From JACQFZ01 sp036381895 (GTDB taxonomy: Bacteria > Pseudomonadota > Gammaproteobacteria > Acidiferrobacterales > Sulfurifustaceae): 6,058 nucleotides of DNA. The notes beneath the pieces are model-generated. The model did no database searches. It saw only the letters and a list, made by a program, of their open reading frames with translations, and was not told the DNA's origin. Where the stretch lies: positions 1 to 6,058 of the forward strand of contig DASVBY010000087.1 of NCBI GenBank assembly GCA_036381895.1, read 5' to 3'. Position numbers and translations under genes: made by a program. This document shows, one piece after another, positions 1 to 5,653 of the stretch. Each line of letters opens with the position of its first letter. Position 1 is the first letter of the stretch.

Positions 1-771
1 GCGCGACATGAACGAGCCGTGCAGCATCGACAGCAGGTACGGAAAATCGATGCCGCGCGGATTGGCGAAGCGGATGACGAGGATCGACTCGTCCGGCGTC
101 GGAATGAAGCGCGCGATGAAGGGATTCGAGGTATCGACCACCGGCACCCGCTGGAAGTTGATGTGCGTGCGCGAGAACTGCGGGCAGATGTAGTGCACGT
201 AATCGTGCATGCGCCGCAGGATCGTGTCCGTCACCGCCTCGGTCGAGTAGCCGCGCGTCGCCTTGTCGCGATGCAGCTTCTGGATCCATTCGAGGTTGAT
301 GACCGGCGTCACTCCGATGAGGAGGTCGACGTGACGCGCGACGTCGACGCTGCCGGTGACGACGCCGCCGTGCAGCCCTTCGTAGAACAGCAGATCCGTG
401 TCGGGCGGCAGCTCTTCCCACGGCGAGAACGTACCGGGCGGCTGCCGGTACGGCGCGGCCTCCTGCTCGTCGTGCAGGTACTTGCGCGTGCGGCCGCGCC
501 CGGTTTCGGCGTAACCGCGAAACAGCGCTTCGAGCTCGTCGAACAGGTTGGCTTCCGGGCCGAAGTGGCTGAAGCGATGGTTGCCGCGCCGGTGCTCCTC
601 GGCGATCTTCTGCTTCATCGTTTCGCGATCGTAGCGATGGAAGCTGTCGCCCTCGACGAAGGCGGCGGTGATGCCCTCGCGGCGGAAGATCTGCCCGAAC
701 GTGCGTGCGACCGACGTCGTGCCTGCCCCTGAGGAGCCGGTGATGGCGATGATCGGATGCCGGGTCGACAC
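1..771 (-). CDS. cbbP: Phosphoribulokinase (class I, bacterial), C-terminus cut by window edge
   Basis: This enzyme phosphorylates ribulose-5-phosphate with ATP to ribulose-1,5-bisphosphate, the RuBisCO substrate, in the cytoplasm. The frame is open for 257 codons to the window edge. Bacterial PRKs are about 290 residues, so roughly the last 35 are missing. Reading from the GTG, the P-loop GSSGAGTTS lies at residues 12-20. The catalytic base is Asp42 (EGDSFHR), the Walker B-like Glu is Glu131 (FYEGLHGG), and Lys165, Arg168 and Asp169 lie in IQKLHRDKATRGYS. These numbers coincide with those known for the Rhodobacter sphaeroides enzyme, which supports the GTG start (MSTRHPIIAITG). No in-frame ATG lies near: the next is codon 52, and I saw no usable start between the end of cbbX and the GTG. 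No clear Shine-Dalgarno precedes the GTG, which is 13 nt after the cbbX stop, so translational coupling is likely. Last visible gene of the cbb operon. Confidence 0.96.
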   Translation of the reverse strand, partial: MSTRHPIIAITGSSGAGTTSVARTFGQIFRREGITAAFVEGDSFHRYDRETMKQKIAEEHRRGNHRFSHFGPEANLFDELEALFRGYAETGRGRTRKYLHDEQEAAPYRQPPGTFSPWEELPPDTDLLFYEGLHGGVVTGSVDVARHVDLLIGVTPVINLEWIQKLHRDKATRGYSTEAVTDTILRRMHDYVHYICPQFSRTHINFQRVPVVDTSNPFIARFIPTPDESILVIRFANPRGIDFPYLLSMLHGSFMSR

Positions 772-784
772 GGGTTCGGGCGCG

Positions 785-1795
785 TCAGGCGGGGGCGCGG
801 AACAGGCCGCGCGTGTTGAAGAGCGGCGCGTCCGTCCCCGGCGCGCGGTCGGGCAGCGGGGGCGAAGCGCTTCCCGCCGCCTCGCCGTCGCCCGAGTCGA
901 ACAGGCGGCTCGCGCGGATGTCCTCGGGCTCGATCGTCATCAGGTCTCCGATCGAGAGGTTCGCGTGCCCCGAGGCGAACAGCCGGTTTGCATGGCGCAG
1001 CCGCGCGCGGTCGAGGGCGTTGCGGATCGAACGCGCGTTCGCGCAGCGCGGCTGGCGGATGCGCCGCGCGATGTATTCGCGGAACGCCGGGATCGCCGCC
1101 GGGGCGAAGCGGTACTGCATGGCGCTCAGCATGCGCTCGCCGATGGCGAAGAGCTCCTCCTCCGTGTAGTCCGGGAAGTCGATGTGGTGCGCGATGCGGG
1201 AGGCCATGCCGGGATTGCTCTGGAAGAAGCGATCCATGCGGTCTTTGTAGCCCGCGAGGATGACGACGAGGTCGTGGCGCTCGTTCTCCATCGCCTGCAG
1301 CAGGATCTCGATCGCCTCCTGGCCATAGTCGCGTTCGTTTTCCGGCCGGTAGAGGTAGTACGCCTCGTCGATGAACAGCACCCCGCCCATCGCGCGTCTG
1401 AGCACCTCCCGGGTCTTCGGCGCCGTGTGGCCGATGTACTGTCCGACCAGATCGTCGCGCGTCGCCGCGACCAGGTGCCCGCCGCGCAGGTAGCCGAGAC
1501 GTGCGAGTATCTCGGCCATGCGCACGGCGACCGTGGTCTTCCCCGTGCCGGGGTTACCGGTGAAGCACATGTGCAGCGTCGGGGCGCTCGCGGCGAGCCC
1601 GATCCCGGAGCGCAGCTTGTCGACGAGCAGCAGGGCGGCGATCTCGCGAATGCGCGTCTTCACCGGAGCCAGGCCGACCAGGTCGCGCTCGAGCCCCTCG
1701 AGCACGGCGCCGACTTGCGAGGCTTCGTACGCCGCGCGCAGGTCCGCTTGCGCTCCCGGAGATATGCCATCGGGCAGATCAAAGGCTGCGTCCAT
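785..1795 (-). CDS. cbbX: CbbX, AAA+ red-type RuBisCO activase
   Basis: This protein remodels inhibited red-type RuBisCO by threading the large-subunit C-terminus through the pore of its ATP-driven hexamer; ribulose-1,5-bisphosphate stimulates it in R. sphaeroides. The 336-residue product has Walker A GNPGTGKT at 80-87, the pore loop GQYIGHTAP with Tyr120, Walker B VLFIDEA at 139-145, a probable arginine finger Arg200 in SRIAHHIDF, and the sensor-2 segment ANARSIRNALDRARLR at about 252-267. The family is usually about 300-320 residues. The extra length is mostly a C-terminal tail of 37 residues after EDIRASRLF (residues 291-299), rich in Gly, Ala, Pro and Ser. The ATG start has an excellent Shine-Dalgarno overlapping the cbbS stop. 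It lies between cbbS and cbbP, as expected for a partner of form IC RuBisCO. Nothing suggests a frameshift in the core. Confidence 0.97.
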   Translation of the reverse strand: MDAAFDLPDGISPGAQADLRAAYEASQVGAVLEGLERDLVGLAPVKTRIREIAALLLVDKLRSGIGLAASAPTLHMCFTGNPGTGKTTVAVRMAEILARLGYLRGGHLVAATRDDLVGQYIGHTAPKTREVLRRAMGGVLFIDEAYYLYRPENERDYGQEAIEILLQAMENERHDLVVILAGYKDRMDRFFQSNPGMASRIAHHIDFPDYTEEELFAIGERMLSAMQYRFAPAAIPAFREYIARRIRQPRCANARSIRNALDRARLRHANRLFASGHANLSIGDLMTIEPEDIRASRLFDSGDGEAAGSASPPLPDRAPGTDAPLFNTRGLFRAPA

Positions 1796-1807
1796 GGACG
1801 GCTCCTT
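1796..1807 (-). promoter_or_regulatory. Ribosome binding site of cbbX
   Basis: On the minus strand, AAGGAG (1807-1802) lies 6 nt before the cbbX ATG at 1795. Its first A is the last base of the cbbS TGA stop. The site fixes the cbbX start and implies coupled translation with cbbS. It is the strongest Shine-Dalgarno in the window. Confidence 0.85.
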
Positions 1808-2241
1808 CAGTACCGCTCGCCTTCGGGCCTGTCGACCGCGTAGGGTGCGATGGTGTAGCGTATGCGCCGCCCCGCGGCTTCTTCGCGCACGAGGCGGAAC
1901 CCCGGCTCGTGGCGGGGGCGATTGACGATGAACGACATGCGCGGCGTCTCCCAGCCGCGCGTGCTGTCGAACGCGGTCACCCGGATGTAGCTGTTCGGGA
2001 AGGCGCTGCGGCAGCCGTTGATCTCGCGCAGGATGCCCGCCGGGTCCCGCAGATCGAACATCGGCAGGCCGTACATTTCCCAGTACGTGTTGCGCGGATG
2101 CGGGTCGTCGGTGTACTCGATGTTGACCGCCCAGCCCCGGTCGAGCGCGTACTTGAGCTGGGCCAGGATCTGCGCGTCGGTGAGGTCGGGCAGGAACGAG
2201 AACTGGCCCTGGGTGATGCGGTTGCCGTAGTTCGTCATCAT
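1807..2241 (-). CDS. cbbS: RuBisCO small subunit, red-type form IC
   Basis: Small subunit of the L8S8 ribulose-bisphosphate carboxylase/oxygenase. The 144-residue product contains the family signature segments ITQGQFSFLPDLTD (9-22), GWAVNIEYTDDPHPRNTYWEMYGLPMF split around residues 36-62, and FDSTRG with MSFIVNRP (91-109). From about residue 113 to the end it carries the C-terminal extension (GFRLVRE, RRIRYTI, then APYAVDRPEGERY) that forms a beta-hairpin in red-type small subunits and lines the central channel. In that class it is known to help assembly. Two ATG codons are adjacent (2241 and 2238). The first is 7 nt from a GAGGG. Many relatives begin directly at MRITQG, so the leading MMTNYGN is a short N-terminal extension. 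It starts 10 nt after the cbbL stop. Confidence 0.97.
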   Translation of the reverse strand: MMTNYGNRITQGQFSFLPDLTDAQILAQLKYALDRGWAVNIEYTDDPHPRNTYWEMYGLPMFDLRDPAGILREINGCRSAFPNSYIRVTAFDSTRGWETPRMSFIVNRPRHEPGFRLVREEAAGRRIRYTIAPYAVDRPEGERY

Positions 2242-2253
2242 TAGGATGCCCTC
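2242..2253 (-). promoter_or_regulatory. Ribosome binding site of cbbS
   Basis: On the minus strand, GAGGG (2253-2249) lies 7 nt before the first cbbS ATG (2241) and 10 nt before the second (2238). It overlaps the cbbL TGA stop (2254-2252), favouring the upstream ATG and coupled synthesis of the two subunits. Confidence 0.65.
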
Positions 2254-3733
2254 ATGTGCCCGGGGTCGCCGTCGGCACGTAGTCGGCGGTGTCGGTCGAC
2301 TGGTAGTCGAAGCTCACGTCCTTCCAGGTATCGAGAGCGACCTTGAGCGGCGTGCAGTGCCGGGCCGCCTGCTCGAGGATCTCCGGTCCTTCGCGCAGAA
2401 CGTCCCGCCCCTCGTTGCGCGCCAGGATCATCGCTTCGAGCGCGACGCGGTTGGCGGTGGCGCCCGCCTGGATCCCCATCGGGTGGCCGATGGTGCCGCC
2501 GCCGAACTGGAGTACCACGTCCTCGCCGAGGTAGTGCAGCAGCTGGTGCATCTGTCCGGCATGGATTCCCCCCGAGGCGACCGGCATGACCCGGTTGAGC
2601 GACGCCCAGTCCTGCTCGAAATAGAGCCCGTGCTCGAGGTTCATGAGCGTATGCCGCTCGCGCAGCGTGTCGTAGAAGCCCCTGACCATGCGCGGGTCCC
2701 CTTCGAGCTTGCCGACCACGGTGCCCGCGTGCAGATGATCGACGCCCGCCATGCGCATCCACTTGCAGATGACGCGGAAGCTGATCCCGTGGTTCTTCTG
2801 CCGCGCGTACGTCGAGTTGCCGGCGCGGTGCAGGTGCAGGATCATGTCGTTGCGGCGCGCCCACCTCGCCATCGACTGGATCGCGGTGTAGCCGACCACG
2901 AGGTCGATCATCACGATCACGCTGCCGAGCGCCTTCGCGAACTCGGCGCGCTCGTACATCTCCTCCATCGTGCCGGCGGTCACGTTGAGGTAGTGTCCCT
3001 TGACCTCTCCGGTCGCGGCCGCGGCGCGGTTCACGGCTTCCATGCAGTAGAGGAAGCGGTCGCGCCAGTGCATGAACGGCTGCGAGTTGATGTTCTCGTC
3101 GTCCTTGACGAAGTCGAGCCCGCCCTTGAGCGCTTCGTAGACGACGCGACCGTAGTTGCGTGCGGACAGCCCGAGCTTGGGCTTGGTCGTCGCGCCGAGC
3201 AGCGGCCGCCCGAACTTGTCGAGGCGCTCGCGCTCGACGACGATGCCGGTGGCCGGCCCCTGAAAGGTCTTGAGGTACGCCACCGGCAGGCGCATGTCCT
3301 CGAGTCGCAGCGCCTTGATGGCCTTGAAGCCGAAGACATTGCCGATGATCGAGGCGGCGAGGTTGGCGACCGAGCCGGGCTCGAACAGGTCGAGATCGTA
3401 GGCGATCCAGGCGAAGTATTGCGGTTCGGTGCCGGTTCCGGGGCTCCCGGGCACAGGCTCCACGCGGTACGCCTTCGCCCGGTAGACATCGCTCGCCGTG
3501 AGGCGATCGGTCCATACCACCGTCCACGTGGCGGTCGAAGATTCCCCCGCTACGGCGGCGGCGGCTTCCTCCGGGTCCACGCCCGGCTGCGGTGTGATGC
3601 GAAAGAGTGCAATGATATCGGTGTCGAGCGGCCGGTACTGCGGCTGCCAGTAGCCCATTTCCCGATAGGGGATCACGCCGGGTTCGTAGCGCTGGGCGGC
3701 GCTGCGCGCCGCTTTAACTCTGTCGCTCGGCAT
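2252..3733 (-). CDS. cbbL: RuBisCO large subunit, red-type form IC
   Basis: Catalytic subunit fixing CO2 (or O2) onto ribulose-1,5-bisphosphate. From the ATG at 3733 it is 493 residues; relatives are about 485-490. Numbered from that ATG, GESSTATWTVVWTD lies near 63-76. Lys184 in TTKPKLG corresponds to spinach Lys175. Lys210 in GLDFVKDDE is the carbamylated Lys (spinach Lys201), with Asp212 and Glu213 as metal ligands. HLHRAG holds His302/Arg303, loop 6 GTVVGKLEGD holds Lys342, and SGGIHAGQ starts at 387. The catalytic set looks complete. The red-type C-terminal tail (STDTADYVPTATPGT) is the CbbX handle. A loop near 96-105 (SPGTGTEPQYF) is a few residues longer than I recall in relatives. Start alternatives are GTG at 3739, which has GAGGA at an ideal 6-nt spacing, and TTG at 3757 (501 residues, unlikely). 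The ATG was chosen by family length. Head of the cbb operon. Confidence 0.97.
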   Translation of the reverse strand: MPSDRVKAARSAAQRYEPGVIPYREMGYWQPQYRPLDTDIIALFRITPQPGVDPEEAAAAVAGESSTATWTVVWTDRLTASDVYRAKAYRVEPVPGSPGTGTEPQYFAWIAYDLDLFEPGSVANLAASIIGNVFGFKAIKALRLEDMRLPVAYLKTFQGPATGIVVERERLDKFGRPLLGATTKPKLGLSARNYGRVVYEALKGGLDFVKDDENINSQPFMHWRDRFLYCMEAVNRAAAATGEVKGHYLNVTAGTMEEMYERAEFAKALGSVIVMIDLVVGYTAIQSMARWARRNDMILHLHRAGNSTYARQKNHGISFRVICKWMRMAGVDHLHAGTVVGKLEGDPRMVRGFYDTLRERHTLMNLEHGLYFEQDWASLNRVMPVASGGIHAGQMHQLLHYLGEDVVLQFGGGTIGHPMGIQAGATANRVALEAMILARNEGRDVLREGPEILEQAARHCTPLKVALDTWKDVSFDYQSTDTADYVPTATPGT

Positions 3734-3750
3734 TCGCACGATCGGTCCTC
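3734..3750 (-). promoter_or_regulatory. Ribosome binding site region of cbbL
   Basis: On the minus strand, GAGGA (3750-3746) is 6 nt from a GTG (3739-3737) and 12 nt from the ATG (3733-3731) in the same frame. Spacing favours GTG; codon preference and family length favour ATG. The two choices differ by two residues only. Confidence 0.55.
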
Positions 3751-3787
3751 GCGTCAATCGTCGACGCAGCCTAAGCGCCCGGTTTCA

Positions 3788-3800
3788 TAAGATCCATTCA
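3788..3800. promoter_or_regulatory. Candidate CbbR half-site (TNA-N7-TNA)
   Basis: TAA-gatccat-TCA fits the TNA-N7-TNA pattern described for CbbR sites, itself a form of the LysR T-N11-A motif. It begins 32 bp, about three helical turns, from the second such match at 3820. The motif is degenerate and expected by chance in AT-rich DNA, so this is a weak call. Confidence 0.35.
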
Positions 3801-3808
3801 GTATTTTT

Positions 3809-3836
3809 TTGTGTCCGTATAACGGACCCTTATAAT
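3809..3836 (+). promoter_or_regulatory. Probable sigma70 promoter of cbbR
   Basis: A perfect TATAAT -10 lies at 3831-3836, with a poor -35 (TTGTGT, 3809-3814) at 16-bp spacing. Transcription would be expected to start around 3842-3844, at or next to the cbbR ATG, so the mRNA would be leaderless or nearly so. No Shine-Dalgarno is present before the ATG, which agrees with this. The inverted repeat at 3813-3827 fills the spacer, an ideal place for autorepression. Confidence 0.6.
3813..3827. promoter_or_regulatory. Perfect inverted repeat, candidate CbbR operator
   Basis: GTCCGT-ATA-ACGGAC is a perfect 6-bp dyad with a 3-bp centre. It contains T-N11-A (T3814 to A3826), the core geometry of LysR-type regulator boxes, and lies between the presumed -35 and -10 of cbbR. 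Its position in the divergent spacer beside a LysR-family gene makes CbbR the likeliest ligand. An overlapping TAA-N7-TTA match (3820-3832) extends into the -10 box. Confidence 0.6.
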
Positions 3837-3843
3837 CTGCGGC

Positions 3844-4800
3844 ATGCAGCACGTGACGCTGAAGCAGTTGCGGTTCTTCCGCGCCGTCGCCGCCCACCTG
3901 AGCTTCTCGAAGGCGGCGAAGGAGCTTCACTTGACGCAGCCGGCGGTCTCCATGCAGGTGCGGCAGCTGCAGGAAGCGGTCGGGCTGCCGTTGTTCGAGC
4001 AGATAGGACGCCGGATCGCGCTGACCGAAGCGGGACGCGAGCTCGCCCATTACGCGGCGGCGGTGACGGATCTGCTGCGCGAGGCGCGCGAGACGCTCGA
4101 TGCGATGAAAGGCGTCGCCGGGGGCGTGCTGCGCATCGGCGCGGTGAGCACGGCGAAGTACTTCGCGCCGATGCTGTTCGCCGAGTTCGCGCGCGAGCGG
4201 CCGGGCGTGGTGATCAAGTTCACCGTCGGCAATCGCGAGGAGATGGTGCGCCAGCTGGCCGAGAACGAAACCGATCTGGTGATCATGGGCCGCCCGCCGC
4301 GCGAACTCGAGACGGTCGCCGAGCCGTTCGCGCGGCATCCGCTCGCGATCGTGGCCCCGGCCGCGCATCCGCTCGCGAAGGCGAAGCGCATTCCGTTCAA
4401 GCGGCTGACCGGCGAGCCGTTCCTGATCCGCGAACAGGGGTCCGGCACGCGGGCGTCGATGGAGCGGGTGTTCCAGGAGCGCGGGGAGAGCTACCGCCCG
4501 CTCATGGAAGTGAGCAGCAACGAGACCATTAAGCAGGCGGTGATCGCCGGCATGGGGCTTGCGTTCCTGTCCCTGCATACTGTCGGGCTCGAGCTGCAGA
4601 CGCGGCGACTCGCGCTGCTCGACGTGGTCGGGCTGCCGCTCGTGCGCGACTGGTACGTGATCCACCGCAAGGACAAGCGGCTGCTGCCGGCGGCGCTCGC
4701 ATTCCGCGAGTTCCTGCTGCGCGACGGCGCGGGCCTCATCGAGCGCGCGACCGGCATCGCGGGCACGGGCGTGCTCCGGCCGCGCCGCCGCGTTTCATGA
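3844..4800 (+). CDS. cbbR: LysR-type transcriptional regulator CbbR
   Basis: Probable activator of the divergent cbb operon and repressor of itself. The 318-residue product has an N-terminal winged helix-turn-helix (about 4-62; HTH core FSKAAKELHLTQPAVSMQV near 21-39), a linker helix (about 63-90) and a two-lobed effector-binding domain (about 94-295). Segments typical of CbbR are visible: GNREEMVRQLAENETDLVIMGRPP split near 129-152, REQGSGTRASMER at 196-208, and NETIKQAVIAGMGLAFLSLH near 226-245. The last 20 or so residues are a basic tail (ending LRPRRRVS). The start is fixed because the next in-frame ATG is codon 37, inside the HTH. There is no Shine-Dalgarno. Known CbbRs respond to Calvin-cycle intermediates or NADPH; which effector acts here cannot be seen. 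Confidence 0.95.
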   Translation: MQHVTLKQLRFFRAVAAHLSFSKAAKELHLTQPAVSMQVRQLQEAVGLPLFEQIGRRIALTEAGRELAHYAAAVTDLLREARETLDAMKGVAGGVLRIGAVSTAKYFAPMLFAEFARERPGVVIKFTVGNREEMVRQLAENETDLVIMGRPPRELETVAEPFARHPLAIVAPAAHPLAKAKRIPFKRLTGEPFLIREQGSGTRASMERVFQERGESYRPLMEVSSNETIKQAVIAGMGLAFLSLHTVGLELQTRRLALLDVVGLPLVRDWYVIHRKDKRLLPAALAFREFLLRDGAGLIERATGIAGTGVLRPRRRVS

Positions 4801-4824
4801 GCGCCCGCGCGTCCCGCGCGGCGC
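4801..4824 (+). terminator. GC-rich hairpin directly after cbbR
   Basis: A 6-bp CGCGCG/CGCGCG stem (4806-4811 with 4815-4820) encloses a TCC loop. It extends by the C4805-G4821 pair and, past a one-base bulge, by three further pairs (4801-4803 with 4822-4824). It begins right after the cbbR stop. No T-tract follows, so it is not a canonical intrinsic terminator. It may slow polymerase, protect the transcript end, or be a by-product of CG-rich composition. Confidence 0.35.
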
Positions 4825-4838
4825 TCGCGCGCTTGCCC

Positions 4839-4844
4839 TAGAAT
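4839..4844 (+). promoter_or_regulatory. Candidate -10 element of truA
   Basis: TAGAAT matches the sigma70 -10 consensus at five of six positions and stands out in a very GC-rich 55-nt gap. Expected initiation is near 4850-4852, giving a leader of only about 4-6 nt before the truA ATG (4856). No convincing -35 is visible, so this is tentative. Confidence 0.4.
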
Positions 4845-4855
4845 CGCCGGTTCTC

Positions 4856-5635
4856 ATGCGCATCGCCGCCCTCATCGAGTACGACGGTTCCTGCTTCAGC
4901 GGCTGGCAGTCCCAGAGCCACGCCCGGACGGTGCAACACTGCGTCGAGCAGGCGCTCGCGCGCGTCGCCGACGAGCCGGTGCGCGTGACCGCGGCGGGTC
5001 GCACCGACGCCGGGGTGCACGCGCTCGCGCAGGTGATCCACTTCGACACACGCGCCGTGCGGACGCCCTACTCGTGGGTGCGCGGCGCGAACAGCCACCT
5101 TCCGCCCGAGATCGCGCTCCTCTGGGCCGGCGAGGTGCCAAAGACTTTTCATGCCCGTTTCGCGGCGACGGCGCGCCACTACCGCTACCTGGTGCTCAAT
5201 CGCTCGGTGCGCCCGACGTACCTCGCCCGGCGCGTCACGCACGAATACCGCCCGCTCGACGTCGCGCGCATGCGCGCGGCGGCGCGCTACCTGCTCGGCA
5301 CGCACGACTTCACCTCGTTTCGCTCGATTCAGTGCGAGGCGCGATCCCCGGTGCGCGAGCTGCGCGTGCTCGATGTCGAGCGCCGCGGCGATCTGGTGCA
5401 GCTCCACGCCTGCGCCAACGGCTTCCTGCATCACATGGTGCGCAATCTCGCCGGCGTGCTGCTCGCGATCGGCGCCGGCGAGCGCCCGCCCGAGTGGGCG
5501 CGTGAAGTGCTCGAAGCGCGCGATCGCACCAAGGGCGGCGTCACCGCGCCGGCCGACGGGCTCTACCTGACCGCGGTCGAGTATCCGGAATCGTTCGGCA
5601 TTCCGCGGCTTTCGAACGAGTCACCCCTCTGGTAA
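4856..5635 (+). CDS. truA: tRNA pseudouridine synthase A (positions 38-40)
   Basis: TruA converts uridine to pseudouridine at positions 38, 39 and 40 of the anticodon stem-loop of many tRNAs. The 259-residue product is of normal family length. It opens with MRIAALIEYDGSCFSGWQSQ, contains the catalytic motif GRTDAGVHA with the nucleophile Asp51 (Asp60 in Escherichia coli), ARHYRYLVLNR near 109-119, GTHDFTSFR near 151-159, and the C-terminal signature ANGFLHHMVRNLAG near 191-204 followed by TAPADGLYL. The start is supported by its alignment with family N-termini. There is no Shine-Dalgarno. It lies 55 nt after cbbR and 18 nt before trpF, and truA-trpF adjacency is common in beta- and gammaproteobacteria. 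It has no functional link to carbon fixation. Confidence 0.97.
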   Translation: MRIAALIEYDGSCFSGWQSQSHARTVQHCVEQALARVADEPVRVTAAGRTDAGVHALAQVIHFDTRAVRTPYSWVRGANSHLPPEIALLWAGEVPKTFHARFAATARHYRYLVLNRSVRPTYLARRVTHEYRPLDVARMRAAARYLLGTHDFTSFRSIQCEARSPVRELRVLDVERRGDLVQLHACANGFLHHMVRNLAGVLLAIGAGERPPEWAREVLEARDRTKGGVTAPADGLYLTAVEYPESFGIPRLSNESPLW

Positions 5636-5653
5636 GCTCGCGCGCTCCCCGCC

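Larger units (their letters stand above)
3734..3843. promoter_or_regulatory. Divergent cbbL-cbbR control region
   Basis: This 110-bp spacer between divergent cbbL and cbbR is the only substantial non-coding stretch in the window. Its part from about 3781 to 3836 is markedly AT-rich against GC-rich surroundings. It includes a run of seven T (3804-3810), an inverted repeat (3813-3827), two T-N11-A patterns (3788-3800 and 3820-3832) and a strong -10 for cbbR (3831-3836). I see no good sigma70 promoter facing cbbL, which would fit an operon that depends on its LysR-type activator; the best minus-strand -10-like hexamer is TATGAA (3789-3784) with no credible -35. That CbbR binds here is inferred from the general behaviour of cbb operons. 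Confidence 0.8.

Noticed and set aside
19..732. 237-codon open frame at the left edge, plus strand
   Set aside because: The minus strand over this stretch encodes phosphoribulokinase with correctly placed P-loop and catalytic residues. The plus frame is its shadow.
668..1843. 391-codon open frame antisense to cbbX
   Set aside because: It mirrors cbbX codon periodicity and runs across the cbbX-cbbP and cbbX-cbbS boundaries on the wrong strand, with no recognisable family features.
2800..2830. HLHRAGNSTYARQ segment of CbbL as an unusual active-site change (Asn in place of His)
   Set aside because: As I recall, the same Asn-Ser-Thr-Tyr version is common in red-type large subunits, so it is normal variation.
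3734..3757. TTG at 3757 as the cbbL start
   Set aside because: It would place the GAGGA ribosome site inside the coding region and lengthen the N-terminus beyond the family norm. GTG 3739 or ATG 3733 are better.
2246..3790. 514-codon open frame antisense to cbbL
   Set aside because: Long shadow frame produced by GC-rich third positions. The opposite strand encodes an unmistakable RuBisCO large subunit with complete active site, and the antisense product is low-complexity Arg/Val/Asp-rich sequence without a recognisable domain.
3754..4665. 303-codon open frame antisense to cbbR
   Set aside because: Shadow of cbbR; it would also span the divergent promoter region, and its product is His/Arg/Leu-rich without domain features.
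4801..4855. CG-repeat-rich cbbR-truA gap as a repeat element or small RNA
   Set aside because: Only alternating GC runs and one hairpin are visible. There is no second copy in the window and no conserved RNA architecture I can recognise.
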